DNA of 64,000 nucleotides. Origin: Kribbella pittospori. Lineage in GTDB: Bacteria > Actinomycetota > Actinomycetes > Propionibacteriales > Kribbellaceae. Below are positions 1 through 7,668 of the stretch, piece by piece (within the stretch, counting starts at the first letter, position 1; the number at the start of each line of letters is the position of its first letter). Where the stretch lies: positions 1 to 64,000 of the forward strand of contig NZ_SJKB01000010.1 in the NCBI RefSeq assembly GCF_004331465.1, written 5' to 3'. A program made the position numbers and the translations under genes. The notes beneath the pieces were generated by a model. It saw nothing but the letters and a program-made list of their open reading frames with translations. It made no database searches and was not told where the DNA came from.

Positions 1-182
1 CCAGCGCCGAGCCTGAGAGCACCCGGCTTCGCCGGGGGAAGAGCACCCGGCTTCGCCGGGGTGGTGGGGAGTGGCTGGGCCACCCAGCGCCGAGCCTGAG
101 AGCACCCGGCTTCGCCGGGGGAAGAGCACCCGGCTTCGCCGGGGTGGTGGGGAGTGGCTGGGCCACCCAGCGCCGAGCCTGA
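1..182. repeat. 83-bp tandem repeat with internal hairpins
   Basis: Two complete copies of an 83-bp unit start at 1 and 84, and a third begins at 167 but diverges after 16 bases (CCAGCGCCGAGCCTGA). Each unit carries two copies of the self-complementary motif CCCGGCTTCGCCGGG, which can form a six-pair stem with a three-base loop. No open frame of coding character spans the block. It could be a degenerate multi-hairpin terminator for a gene to the left of the window, or a local tandem duplication. The left edge is cut by the window, so more copies may exist. Confidence 0.85.
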
Positions 183-243
183 TCTCTCGCGCGAGAACAC
201 CTCACCCGGCTGCGGGTGGGGTGTTTCTGTCTGTGCCGAACTG

Positions 244-273
244 TTGACGGACAGCGAGGCGTGTTGCAACATT
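244..273 (+). promoter_or_regulatory. Putative promoter and operator of the GH87 gene
   Basis: TTGACG (244-249) is separated by 18 bases from AACATT (268-273), a plausible -35/-10 pair about 80 bases before the start codon at 353. The perfect palindrome TGTTGCAACA (262-271) overlaps the -10 element. A central TTGCAA is common in operators of LacI-family sugar regulators in actinobacteria, so substrate-dependent repression is an inference. Confidence 0.4.
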
Positions 274-352
274 CGACTACCCGTACTGCAAGAAATCAGC
301 AAATCTACGAAATTTCTCGTCCTTCCCACCGCCCACGACGGAGGACCACTCG

Positions 353-3300
353 ATGTATCAGCAGAACGTTCGACGGCTCCTGCTTGCGCTTGTCCTGATC
401 GCGGCCGGGCTGCTGCCCCTCAGTGCAACGGCGGCCGTCACCGCCGATCTCTCCAAGACGCTCTCCGCCAGCAGCTCTCTCGGGGAGTATCCGAGCACCA
501 ATGCCGGCGACGGCAACCAGAACACCTACTGGGAGAGCGCCAACAGCGCCTTCCCGCAGTGGATCCAGGCCGATCTCGGCGCGACCACTGATGTCAATCA
601 AGTGACGCTGAAGCTCCCCGCGTCGTGGGGTGCCCGCTCCCAGACCATCACCGTTCAGGCCGGCACGAACGCTGCATCGCTGAGCGCAGTCGCAGGCAGT
701 ACGGCGTACTCCTTCGCGCCGAATGCGAACAACACGGTCACGATCAACTTCGCCGCCACCGCGGCGCGCTATGTCCGGCTGACCGTGACGGCGAACAGCG
801 GCTGGCCGGCCGCGCAACTGTCGGAGTTCGCCCTGGCCGGGCCTGGTGGCGGGCCGGTCGAACCGCCGACCGGGACGGACCTCGCCGCGGGTAAGCCGAT
901 CGAGGCTTCCTCGTCGGCCTTCAACTTCGTCGCCACCAACGCGAACGACAACAACCTCGGCACGTACTGGGAGTCCAACGGTTTCCCGGCGACGCTGACC
1001 GTCAAGCTCGGCGCCAACGCCGACCTCAGTTCAGTCGTGGTGAAGCTCAATCCCGACCCGGTCTGGGGTCCGCGGACACAGAGCATCCAGGTCCTCGGCC
1101 GCGAGCAGTCCGCTACCGACTTCACCTCCTTGAAAGCCCGGACCGACTACCAGTTCAGCCCGTCCGGCAACCAGAACTCGATCACGATCCCCGTCACCGG
1201 CCGGCACGCCGACGTACGGCTGCAGGTGTTCAGCAACACCGGAGCACCCGGCGGCCAGGTCGCCGAGTTCCAGGTCTTCGGTACGGCGGCGCCGAACCCT
1301 GACCTGGTCGTCACCTCCGCCACGTGGAGCCCGGCGAACCCGACCGAGACCACGCCGATCACACTGTCGGCCACGGTCAAGAACTCCGGCTCCGCGGCGG
1401 CCCCGGCCAGCAGCCTCAACTTCCTGCTCGGCGGCTCGGTCGCAGGCACCGCATCCGTCGGCGCTCTCGCCGCCGGAGCATCCACCACGGTCACCGCCAA
1501 CGCCGGAACCCGCGCCCAAGGCAACTACACGCTCGCCGCGGTGGCGGATGCCACCAACACCGTCGTCGAGCAGAACGACAGCAACAACACCTTCCAGTCA
1601 CCCACCCAACTCATCGTCGGCCAAGCGGCCGGATCGGACCTGCAGGTCACCGGCATCACCTCCAACCCAGCCAACCCGGCTCCGGGCTCACAGGTCTCCT
1701 TCACGGTCGTAGTGAACAACCGCGGTACGACGGCATCCGGTGCCACGGTCACCCGGCTCACGATCGGCGGCACGACCCTCAACACCAACACGGCGGCGAT
1801 CGCGGCCGGTGCGACCGCGAACGTCGCCATGACCGGAACCTGGACGGCCACCAACGGCGGCGCCACTCTCACCGCAACCGCCGACGCGACCAACACAGTT
1901 GCCGAGACCAACGAAACCAACAACACCTTGTCCAGGTCGATCGTGGTCGGCCGCGGTGCCGCCGTACCGTACACGTCGTACGAGGCGGAAGCCGGCGATT
2001 ACAACGGGACCCTGCTCACCTCGGATGCCGAGCGCACCTTCGGGCACACGAACTTCGCCACCGAGTCGTCCGGTCGCCAGTCGGTCCGGCTGAACTCGAC
2101 CGGTCAGTTCGTCGAGTTCACCGCAACCGTCCCGACCAACTCGATCGTGGTCCGCAACTCGATCCCCGACTCGGCCAACGGACAGGGGCTTGAGGCAACC
2201 ATCAGTCTGTACGTCAATGGCACGTTCCAGCAGAAGCTGAACCTGTCCTCGCACAATAGCTGGCTCTACGGCAACAGCGACGGACCGGAGTCGCTGACCA
2301 ACACACCGGGTGGTGACGCGCGCCGCCTCTTCGACGAATCACACGCGCTGCTCGGTACGTCGTACCCGGTCGGCACGAAGTTCAAGTTGCAGCGCGACTC
2401 CGGCGACAACGCGTCGTTCTACATCATCGACCTGGTCGACCTGGAGCAGGTCGCCCCGGCACTCAGCCAGCCGGCCGGCTGTACGTCGATCACGCAGTAC
2501 GGCGCCGTACCGAATGACGGGGTCGACGACGCGGACGCGATCCAGCGGGCTGTCACCGACGACCAGAACGGTGTGATCAGCTGCGTCTGGATTCCCGCCG
2601 GGCAATGGCGGCAGGAGAAGAAGATCCTGACCGACGACCCGCTCAACCGGGGTCAGTACAACCAGGTCGGGATCAGCAACGCCACGATCCGCGGCGCGGG
2701 CATGTGGTACTCGCAGCTCTACTCGACCATCGAGCCGCAGAACGCCGGCGGCATCAACCATCCGCACGAAGGCAACTTCGGCTTCGACATCGACAAGAAC
2801 GTGCAACTGTCGGACATCGCGATCTTCGGGTCCGGCCGGATCCGGGGCGGTGACGGCAACGCCGAGGGTGGTGTCGGGCTGAACGGCCGGTTCGGCACCG
2901 GGACCAAGATCAGCAACGTCTGGATCGAGCACTCGAACGTCGGGGTCTGGGTCGGCCGGGACTACGACAACATCCAGGAGCTGTGGGGTCCGGCCGACGG
3001 TCTGGAGTTCAGCGGGATGCGGATCCGCGACACCTACGCCGACGGGATCAACTTCGCCAACGGCACCCGCAATTCGAAGGTGTTCAACTCGTCCTTCCGG
3101 ACCACCGGCGACGATGCGCTGGCGGTCTGGGCGAGCAAGTACGTCAAGGACCAGTCGGTCGACATCGGCCACGACAACGCGTTCACCAACAACACCGTCC
3201 AGCTGCCGTGGCGGGCGAACGGCATCGCTATCTACGGCGGCTACGGCAACAAGATCGAGAACAACCTGATCTACGACACGATGAACTACCCCGGCATCAT

Positions 3301-3697
3301 GCTGGCGACCGACCACGACCCGCTGCCGTTCTCGGGCCAGACGCTGATCGCCAACAACGCGCTCTATCGCTGCGGTGGGGTGTTCTGGAACGAGGACCAG
3401 GAGTTCGGTGCGATCACGCTGTTCCCGGCGAACCTGCCGATCCCCGGCGTGACGATCCGCGACACCGAGATCTACGACTCGACGTACGACGGGCTGCAGT
3501 TCAAGACCGGTGGCGGTGAGATGCCGAACGTCGCGCTCACCAACCTCCGGATCGACAAGTCGAACAACGGCTCCGGCATCCTCGCGATGGGCGGCGCCCG
3601 CGGCACCGCGACCCTCACCAATGTCGTCGTCACCAACTCCCGCGACGGCGACATCGTGAAGGAGCCCGGCTCGACCTTCACCTTCACCGGCCAATAA
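353..3697 (+). CDS. Secreted GH87 alpha-1,3-glucanase (mutanase/mycodextranase type), multidomain
   Basis: A 1114-residue exported endoglycosidase expected to cut alpha-1,3-glucan of fungal walls or bacterial biofilm. Order of parts: signal peptide (about 1-28), two discoidin-like domains (30-165 and 174-312), two CARDB-type beta domains (316-422 and 428-530), a CBM6/35-like module opening YEAEAGDYNG (540-700), then a pectate-lyase-like beta-helix starting CTSITQYGAVPNDGVDD (710-1114). The GH87 catalytic aspartates are visible: D897 in ADGINFANG and D920-D921 in TTGDDALAVW. Their spacing of 23 and 24 residues is the spacing known for Paenibacillus family members. The ATG follows GGAGGA. Family is firm; exact substrate is inferred. 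Confidence 0.9.
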   Translation: MYQQNVRRLLLALVLIAAGLLPLSATAAVTADLSKTLSASSSLGEYPSTNAGDGNQNTYWESANSAFPQWIQADLGATTDVNQVTLKLPASWGARSQTITVQAGTNAASLSAVAGSTAYSFAPNANNTVTINFAATAARYVRLTVTANSGWPAAQLSEFALAGPGGGPVEPPTGTDLAAGKPIEASSSAFNFVATNANDNNLGTYWESNGFPATLTVKLGANADLSSVVVKLNPDPVWGPRTQSIQVLGREQSATDFTSLKARTDYQFSPSGNQNSITIPVTGRHADVRLQVFSNTGAPGGQVAEFQVFGTAAPNPDLVVTSATWSPANPTETTPITLSATVKNSGSAAAPASSLNFLLGGSVAGTASVGALAAGASTTVTANAGTRAQGNYTLAAVADATNTVVEQNDSNNTFQSPTQLIVGQAAGSDLQVTGITSNPANPAPGSQVSFTVVVNNRGTTASGATVTRLTIGGTTLNTNTAAIAAGATANVAMTGTWTATNGGATLTATADATNTVAETNETNNTLSRSIVVGRGAAVPYTSYEAEAGDYNGTLLTSDAERTFGHTNFATESSGRQSVRLNSTGQFVEFTATVPTNSIVVRNSIPDSANGQGLEATISLYVNGTFQQKLNLSSHNSWLYGNSDGPESLTNTPGGDARRLFDESHALLGTSYPVGTKFKLQRDSGDNASFYIIDLVDLEQVAPALSQPAGCTSITQYGAVPNDGVDDADAIQRAVTDDQNGVISCVWIPAGQWRQEKKILTDDPLNRGQYNQVGISNATIRGAGMWYSQLYSTIEPQNAGGINHPHEGNFGFDIDKNVQLSDIAIFGSGRIRGGDGNAEGGVGLNGRFGTGTKISNVWIEHSNVGVWVGRDYDNIQELWGPADGLEFSGMRIRDTYADGINFANGTRNSKVFNSSFRTTGDDALAVWASKYVKDQSVDIGHDNAFTNNTVQLPWRANGIAIYGGYGNKIENNLIYDTMNYPGIMLATDHDPLPFSGQTLIANNALYRCGGVFWNEDQEFGAITLFPANLPIPGVTIRDTEIYDSTYDGLQFKTGGGEMPNVALTNLRIDKSNNGSGILAMGGARGTATLTNVVVTNSRDGDIVKEPGSTFTFTGQ

Positions 3698-3737
3698 CCC
3701 ACCACCGTCACCGGGCCCAGCCCGACCCGGTGGTCCC

Positions 3738-3772
3738 GAGCCCCCGCACCCCGCCCGGAGGTGCGGGGGCTC
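3738..3772. terminator. Bidirectional terminator hairpin
   Basis: Perfect 13-pair stem GAGCCCCCGCACC (3738-3750) and GGTGCGGGGGCTC (3760-3772) with a nine-base loop. It sits between the convergent ends of the GH87 gene (3697) and the XRE regulator (3782). There is no long T-run, as is usual in high-GC actinobacteria. Confidence 0.7.
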
Positions 3773-3781
3773 ACCGCGCCT

Positions 3782-4615
3782 TTACAGAGCCTGGGTGCCG
3801 ATGACGTCGAGGAGGCGGAGGGCTTGGTCCGAGGGGGTGCCGGGCTCGGCGGTGTAGATGACGACCCGCTGGTCGCGTTCGGGGATGACCAGGACCTCGC
3901 AGATCACCTCGATCCGGCCGACCTCGGGATGGAGGATCGTCTGGCACAGGCTCTGCTGCCGGGCGACCTCGTGCCGTGCCCAGAGCTCGGCGAACTCCGG
4001 ACTCCCGGCGAGCAGATCGGACACCAGTTGTGCAATTGCCGGGTCGTCCGGATAGGTCCCGGTCGCCGCCCGCAGATCCGCCGCCGCCTCGCGGGCGAAC
4101 GCCTGGGTCGCGTCCATTCCGTACCGCTCCGCCTGCCGATCGCCGTGCAGGAACCGCAACCGCAGCAGGTTCCGCTCCTTCACCGGCAAGGCGGAGAAGT
4201 CCGTCATCAGCGCCGCAGCCTGCCGGTTCCACGCGAGTACGTCGTACTTCGCGTCCAGCACGATCCCCGGGACGTCGAGCCGCCCGAGCATCCGCAGTAC
4301 GCCGTCCCGCACGTCCGACGGCGGACCCGGGGGAGGACCCGGCTGCTCACCGGCCAGCCGGAACAGGTGATCGCGTTCGTCGTCGTTCAGCCGCAAGGCC
4401 CGGGCGAGCCCGGTCAGCACCGGACGCGACGGCCGCGGCCCGCGTCCCTGCTCGAGCCGGGTGTAGTAGTCGGTCGACATGGTCGCGAGACTGGCGACCT
4501 CCTCGCGCCGGAGCCCGGGCGTACGTCGACGCAGCCCGGCCGGCAGTCCGACGTCGGCGGGTGTCAGCCGCTCCCGCCGTACTCGCAGGAACTCCGCCAG
4601 CTGACCCCGATCCAC
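3782..4615 (-). CDS. XRE-family regulator with MmyB-like ligand-binding domain
   Basis: A 277-residue transcription factor. Residues 1-80 form an XRE helix-turn-helix with the hallmark run RRTPGLRREEVASLA, followed by STDYYTRLEQGR. The C-terminal two thirds match the MmyB-like ligand domain (VLAWNRQAAALM, RNLLRLRF, VGRIEVICEVL). GTG at 4615 was chosen because it gives the normal family length (VDRGQLAEFLRVRRERL); the open frame continues upstream through the neighbour without coding character. Such regulators often sit divergently from short-chain dehydrogenases, as here (SDR at 4718), and probably control that neighbour. The ligand is unknown; fatty acid binding has been reported for a relative. 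Confidence 0.85.
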   Translation of the reverse strand: MDRGQLAEFLRVRRERLTPADVGLPAGLRRRTPGLRREEVASLATMSTDYYTRLEQGRGPRPSRPVLTGLARALRLNDDERDHLFRLAGEQPGPPPGPPSDVRDGVLRMLGRLDVPGIVLDAKYDVLAWNRQAAALMTDFSALPVKERNLLRLRFLHGDRQAERYGMDATQAFAREAAADLRAATGTYPDDPAIAQLVSDLLAGSPEFAELWARHEVARQQSLCQTILHPEVGRIEVICEVLVIPERDQRVVIYTAEPGTPSDQALRLLDVIGTQAL

Positions 4616-4717
4616 CTGTCCAGCATCGCAGCCGGGCGGTGGCGCCAACCAGGGACTGCCGATCCCAGGGTGAGCTCGCTCTGCCTCGCGACGCCGATGT
4701 TCCCCAGCCTGGAGGAC

Positions 4718-5443
4718 ATGACTGAGAAGATCGCGCTCGTCACGGGCGCCAACAAGGGCATCGGCAAGGAGATCGCACGGCAGCTCGGGGAGGCGGGATT
4801 CGTCGTGCTGGTCGGGTCGCGGGACCTGGCGCGGGGCCAGGTCGCCGCGAAGGAACTGGTTGCCGAGGGCCTCGATGCGGCCGCGGTCCAGTTGGAGGTG
4901 ACCGATGAGCGGTCGGTCCAGGCTGCGGCGGAGGTGATCGAGCGTGCGTACGGCCGGCTTGACGTGATTGTCAACAATGCGGCGATCATCCCGGTCGGCG
5001 ACGACGCGGTGTCGCGGGTGGAGAGCGACGTACTGCGGGAGGCGTTCGAGACCAATGTGATCGGTCTGGTGGGGACGACTCGGGCGATGCTGCCGTTGCT
5101 GCGGAAGGCGAAGGGTGCGCGGATCGTGAACCTGTCGACGTCGCTGGCCTCGTTCAGCCAGGTGGGCGATCCGGCGTCGCGGATGTCGACCGTGCTGACG
5201 CTCGGCTACAACTCGTCGAAGGCGGCGGTGAACATGGTCACGGTCATGCTCGCCAACGAACTGCGTGGCAGCGAGATCCTGGTGAACGCGGCCGACCCGG
5301 GCAACTGCGCGACGGACATGGGCGGGTGGGACGCGGCGCGCACGCCTGCGCAAGGCGCGGCGGTCGCGGTCCGGTTGGCAACGCTCGGCGCCGACGGCCC
5401 GACCGGCGAGGTCCACGCCGAGGAGGGCCGCCTACCGTGGTGA
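4718..5443 (+). CDS. Short-chain dehydrogenase/reductase, classical SDR
   Basis: A 241-residue NAD(P)H-dependent oxidoreductase with a Rossmann fold. The cofactor motif TGANKGIG lies at residues 9-16, the structural NNAA motif is present, and the catalytic Tyr-Lys pair is in YNSSK with an upstream serine in NLSTSLASF. It resembles the carbonyl reductase-like SDRs common in actinobacteria, and the substrate cannot be told from sequence. ATG at 4718 follows GGAGG closely, and the fold begins right after it; a longer in-frame extension to 3761 is only read-through of the opposite-strand regulator. It is transcribed divergently from the MmyB-like regulator, its likely controller. Confidence 0.87.
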   Translation: MTEKIALVTGANKGIGKEIARQLGEAGFVVLVGSRDLARGQVAAKELVAEGLDAAAVQLEVTDERSVQAAAEVIERAYGRLDVIVNNAAIIPVGDDAVSRVESDVLREAFETNVIGLVGTTRAMLPLLRKAKGARIVNLSTSLASFSQVGDPASRMSTVLTLGYNSSKAAVNMVTVMLANELRGSEILVNAADPGNCATDMGGWDAARTPAQGAAVAVRLATLGADGPTGEVHAEEGRLPW

Positions 5444-5489
5444 ACCCGCGCGGAAGCAAGCCGCCTGCCCGGGTGAACCCGCGCCGAGG

Positions 5490-6035
5490 TCAGACGAGGG
5501 CGCCGGACCAGGCGAGGGCTTGTTTGATCAGATGCCCGCGGCCACCTTCGAGGTCGGTCAGGAGGGCCGGCTCGAGCGCTTCCTTGGGCGTCAGCCAGGT
5601 GAGCTCGAGGGCGTCCTGCCGCGGATTGCAGTCGCCGGTCACCGGTACGACGTACACCAGCGCGACCGCGTGCTGACGCGGATCGTGCAGCGGCGTGACA
5701 CCGGGCAGCGGGAAGTACTCCGCGACCGTGAACGGCACCGGGCTCGTCGGCAGCCGCGGGAACGCGGCCGGGCCGAGGTCCTTCTCGATGTTGCGCTGCA
5801 GCGCGTCGCGGATCGACTCGCCGTGCATGACCCGGCCGGACACCAGGGTCCGGATGATCTGCCCGGTCTCGGCTGCACCGCGCAGCAGAACCCCGACATG
5901 TTCGATCTGGCCGGCGGCGTCGACGCGGGCCGGGACGGCCTCGACGTACAGGATCGGCACCCGGGAGCGGGTCTCTTGGAGCGCGAAGTCGGAGAGCCAG
6001 CCGGGGTTCGGGTCAGGCGTACGAACAGACGTCAT
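5490..6035 (-). CDS. DUF4916 family protein (NUDIX-like fold)
   Basis: A 181-residue cytoplasmic protein with the features of the actinobacterial DUF4916 family: N-terminal GWLSDFALQETRSRVPILYVEAVP, a central hydrolase-like beta core (HVGVLLRGAAETGQIIRTLVSGRV), then SIRDALQRNIEKDLGPAAFPRLP and the C-terminal LTWLTPKEAL common in NUDIX-type folds. A canonical Nudix box GX5EX7REUXEEXGU is not present, so hydrolase activity is doubtful. ATG at 6035 was chosen; an upstream in-frame GTG (6041) is possible. A long inverted repeat at 6051-6118 separates it from the AraC gene upstream. Confidence 0.75.
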   Translation of the reverse strand: MTSVRTPDPNPGWLSDFALQETRSRVPILYVEAVPARVDAAGQIEHVGVLLRGAAETGQIIRTLVSGRVMHGESIRDALQRNIEKDLGPAAFPRLPTSPVPFTVAEYFPLPGVTPLHDPRQHAVALVYVVPVTGDCNPRQDALELTWLTPKEALEPALLTDLEGGRGHLIKQALAWSGALV

Positions 6036-6050
6036 GGACACATCTTTGCT

Positions 6051-6118
6051 TAGAGGTCCCGCAAACAGGTGGAGCCTGCTGCGCGTCGCCCCGGCACCAC
6101 CTGTTTGCGGGACCTCTA
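6051..6118. repeat. 22-bp perfect inverted repeat (possible terminator or mobile remnant)
   Basis: The arm 6051-6072 (TAGAGGTCCCGCAAACAGGT plus GG) is the exact reverse complement of 6097-6118, with a 24-base spacer. The right arm contains the stop codon of the AraC-type gene (6116-6118). Transcribed leftward it would form an unbroken 22-pair hairpin just after that stop and 16 bases before the DUF4916 start, so termination is plausible. The length and perfection exceed the other terminators in this window. Confidence 0.8.
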
Positions 6119-6790
6119 CGGTCTGAAAGCGGCTCGGTACCGGGAGGGACTGAGGCCGAAGCAGGCGCGGAAGCGGCGGCTGGCGTGGCTCGGGTCGTGC
6201 CAGCCGACCATCGCCCCGACGGTCGCGACCGGCAGGTCCGTCTCGATCAGCAGCCCCGCCGCCCGCTCGGCCCGGAGCCGGTTCAGGTAGGCCATCGGCG
6301 AGACGCCGGCGGTCCGCCCGAACAGCCGGACCAGGTAGCCGGGGGCGAGGTTCACCGCGGTGGCCAGACGGTCCAGCGTCCACGGCTCGTCGATGCTTGC
6401 CTCCAGCAAGCGCATCGCGTGCTGCACGGCCGGGTGCGCCGGGGTCGGCGGTCCGTCGCTCGGGATCAGCGCGGCGGACAGCAGGCTGAAGATGTCGGCA
6501 CCCAGATAGGCGTTGCGTACGACGAGCCCGTCGCAGCCGGTGTACCCGTGCCAGTCGCCCGGCCGGAGGACGACGACGGAGTCGCGCTGCAGCGGGACCT
6601 CGTCGGCGGCCGAGATGTGGGTGCCCCGCCCGGCGAGCACGACGGCGATCTCGAAGAACGCATGGCTGTGAGGCGCGACGTCAGCCACCAGCTCGAGCCG
6701 CTCACCGGCGACCGGAAGCCGCTGGTCGGGGAACACCTCGCTGCTCAGGATCTGGTGCACGACCGCCTCCAGGAGGTCAAGATCAGTCAA
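6116..6790 (-). CDS. AraC-family transcriptional regulator with cupin sensor domain
   Basis: A 224-residue regulator. The N-terminal half is a cupin sensor (HSHAFFEIAVVLAGRGTH, VVVLRPGDWHGY); the C-terminal half carries the two AraC helix-turn-helix motifs (WTLDRLATAVNLAPGYLVRLF and VATVGAMVGWHDPSHASRRFRACFG, then SPSRYRAAF). TTG at 6790 is my preferred start because no ATG or GTG in frame gives a whole cupin; the start is uncertain and the protein is slightly short for the family. It is divergent from a PhyH-type dioxygenase (6878) with three GTCAA repeats between them, suggesting it controls that gene. Confidence 0.8.
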   Translation of the reverse strand: MTDLDLLEAVVHQILSSEVFPDQRLPVAGERLELVADVAPHSHAFFEIAVVLAGRGTHISAADEVPLQRDSVVVLRPGDWHGYTGCDGLVVRNAYLGADIFSLLSAALIPSDGPPTPAHPAVQHAMRLLEASIDEPWTLDRLATAVNLAPGYLVRLFGRTAGVSPMAYLNRLRAERAAGLLIETDLPVATVGAMVGWHDPSHASRRFRACFGLSPSRYRAAFRP

Positions 6791-6801
6791 GTATCGGTCA
6801 A
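6776..6801. promoter_or_regulatory. Three phased GTCAA direct repeats (putative AraC-type operator)
   Basis: GTCAA occurs at 6776-6780, 6786-6790 and 6797-6801, spaced 10 and 11 bases, so on one face of the helix. AraC-family proteins bind direct repeats in this way. The array overlaps the proposed TTG start of the AraC-type gene and lies about 75 bases before the PhyH-type gene. Confidence 0.45.
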
Positions 6802-6877
6802 TGGCTGCCTGTCGCCACGCGCGGATCCAAGCGAGGCTGGAAACACCTTCCCGCCAACGGATTCCAAGGAGTGGCCG

Positions 6878-7639
6878 ATGACCACGATCGACCCTACGGC
6901 ACCCGCCGTACTCGATGAAGAGACCATTTCCGCCTATCGCCGCGACGGGGTGGTCCGGATCCGGAACATCATCGGCGCCGACGAGGCCGCCCGGTTCCGC
7001 GACGCCGCGGTCGCCGCCACCGCGGCGGCCGACGACTACTCGAAGGGCTCGGCGATCTTCAACCAGTACGTCAACGTCTGGCGGCAGGACGACGTACTGC
7101 GCGAGCTCACGCTCGATCCGCGGCTGGCAGCCGCGGCAACGGCGCTGGCCGGCGTGCCGTTGCGGATCTGGCACGACCAGGTTTTGATCAAACCGCCGCA
7201 CAACGGCGCGGCCACCGAGTTCCACCAGGACGCGCCGTACTGGCCGCATGCCGGGTCGCGGCACTCGCTGTCGGCCTGGGTCGCGCTGGTCGACGTCCCG
7301 GTGGAGCGCGGGTGCATGACGTTCATCCCCGGTTCGCACGATCACCAGGACCTGCGCCGGCAGGACCTGGCCGATCGGGACGACATGTTCCGGGCCGCTC
7401 CCGACCTGCGCTGGGAGGAGCGGCTGACCATCCCGCTGCGGGCCGGCGACTGCACCTTCCACAACGCCTACCTGGCCCACTCCGCGACCCCGAACCTGAC
7501 CGACGATCCGCGGATCGCCCAGGTCGCGATCTACGTCGACGCCGAGGCGACGTACTCCGGTGCCGGGCACGTGGTCACCGACGGGCTCGGGCTGACGGTC
7601 GGTGAACCGCTTGACCACGAACTGTTCCCGCGCGTCTGA
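6878..7639 (+). CDS. Phytanoyl-CoA dioxygenase (PhyH) family protein
   Basis: A 253-residue non-haem Fe(II)/2-oxoglutarate-dependent oxygenase. The metal triad is visible: H116 and D118 in EFHQDAPYWPH and a distal histidine at about 201 in YLAHSATPN, followed by an arginine in DDPRIAQVAIY that would hold 2-oxoglutarate. Length fits the small bacterial PhyH group, which hydroxylates diverse small molecules rather than phytanoyl-CoA itself. ATG at 6878 follows AAGGAGTGGCCG. Divergent from the AraC-type regulator; no transport or pathway partner nearby identifies the substrate. Confidence 0.85.
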   Translation: MTTIDPTAPAVLDEETISAYRRDGVVRIRNIIGADEAARFRDAAVAATAAADDYSKGSAIFNQYVNVWRQDDVLRELTLDPRLAAAATALAGVPLRIWHDQVLIKPPHNGAATEFHQDAPYWPHAGSRHSLSAWVALVDVPVERGCMTFIPGSHDHQDLRRQDLADRDDMFRAAPDLRWEERLTIPLRAGDCTFHNAYLAHSATPNLTDDPRIAQVAIYVDAEATYSGAGHVVTDGLGLTVGEPLDHELFPRV

Positions 7640-7650
7640 TCCTTCACGTC

Positions 7651-7667
7651 GTGACATAAGTTGTCAC
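7651..7667. promoter_or_regulatory. Perfect 17-bp palindrome upstream of the MFS gene
   Basis: GTGACATAAGTTGTCAC is an inverted repeat (GTGACA, five-base centre, TGTCAC) ending one base before the GTG start at 7669. TAAGTT inside it could be a -10 element of a leaderless transcript. Position and symmetry fit an operator for a dimeric repressor of the TetR or ArsR kind; no such gene is adjacent, so the regulator would act from elsewhere. Confidence 0.5.
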
Positions 7668-7668
7668 C

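Noticed and set aside
1..182. Repeats considered as a CRISPR array
   Set aside because: Units are contiguous 83-bp copies without unique spacers, and no cas gene is present.
2339..3694. 451-codon open frame on the minus strand opposite the GH87 catalytic domain
   Set aside because: It mirrors the GH87 codons, is rich in Arg/Val/Asp artefacts of high-GC DNA and has no domain; the plus-strand protein has a complete catalytic motif set.
6051..6118. Inverted repeat considered as ends of an insertion sequence
   Set aside because: Only 24 bases lie between the arms, with no transposase and no visible target duplication; left as an unexplained repeat.
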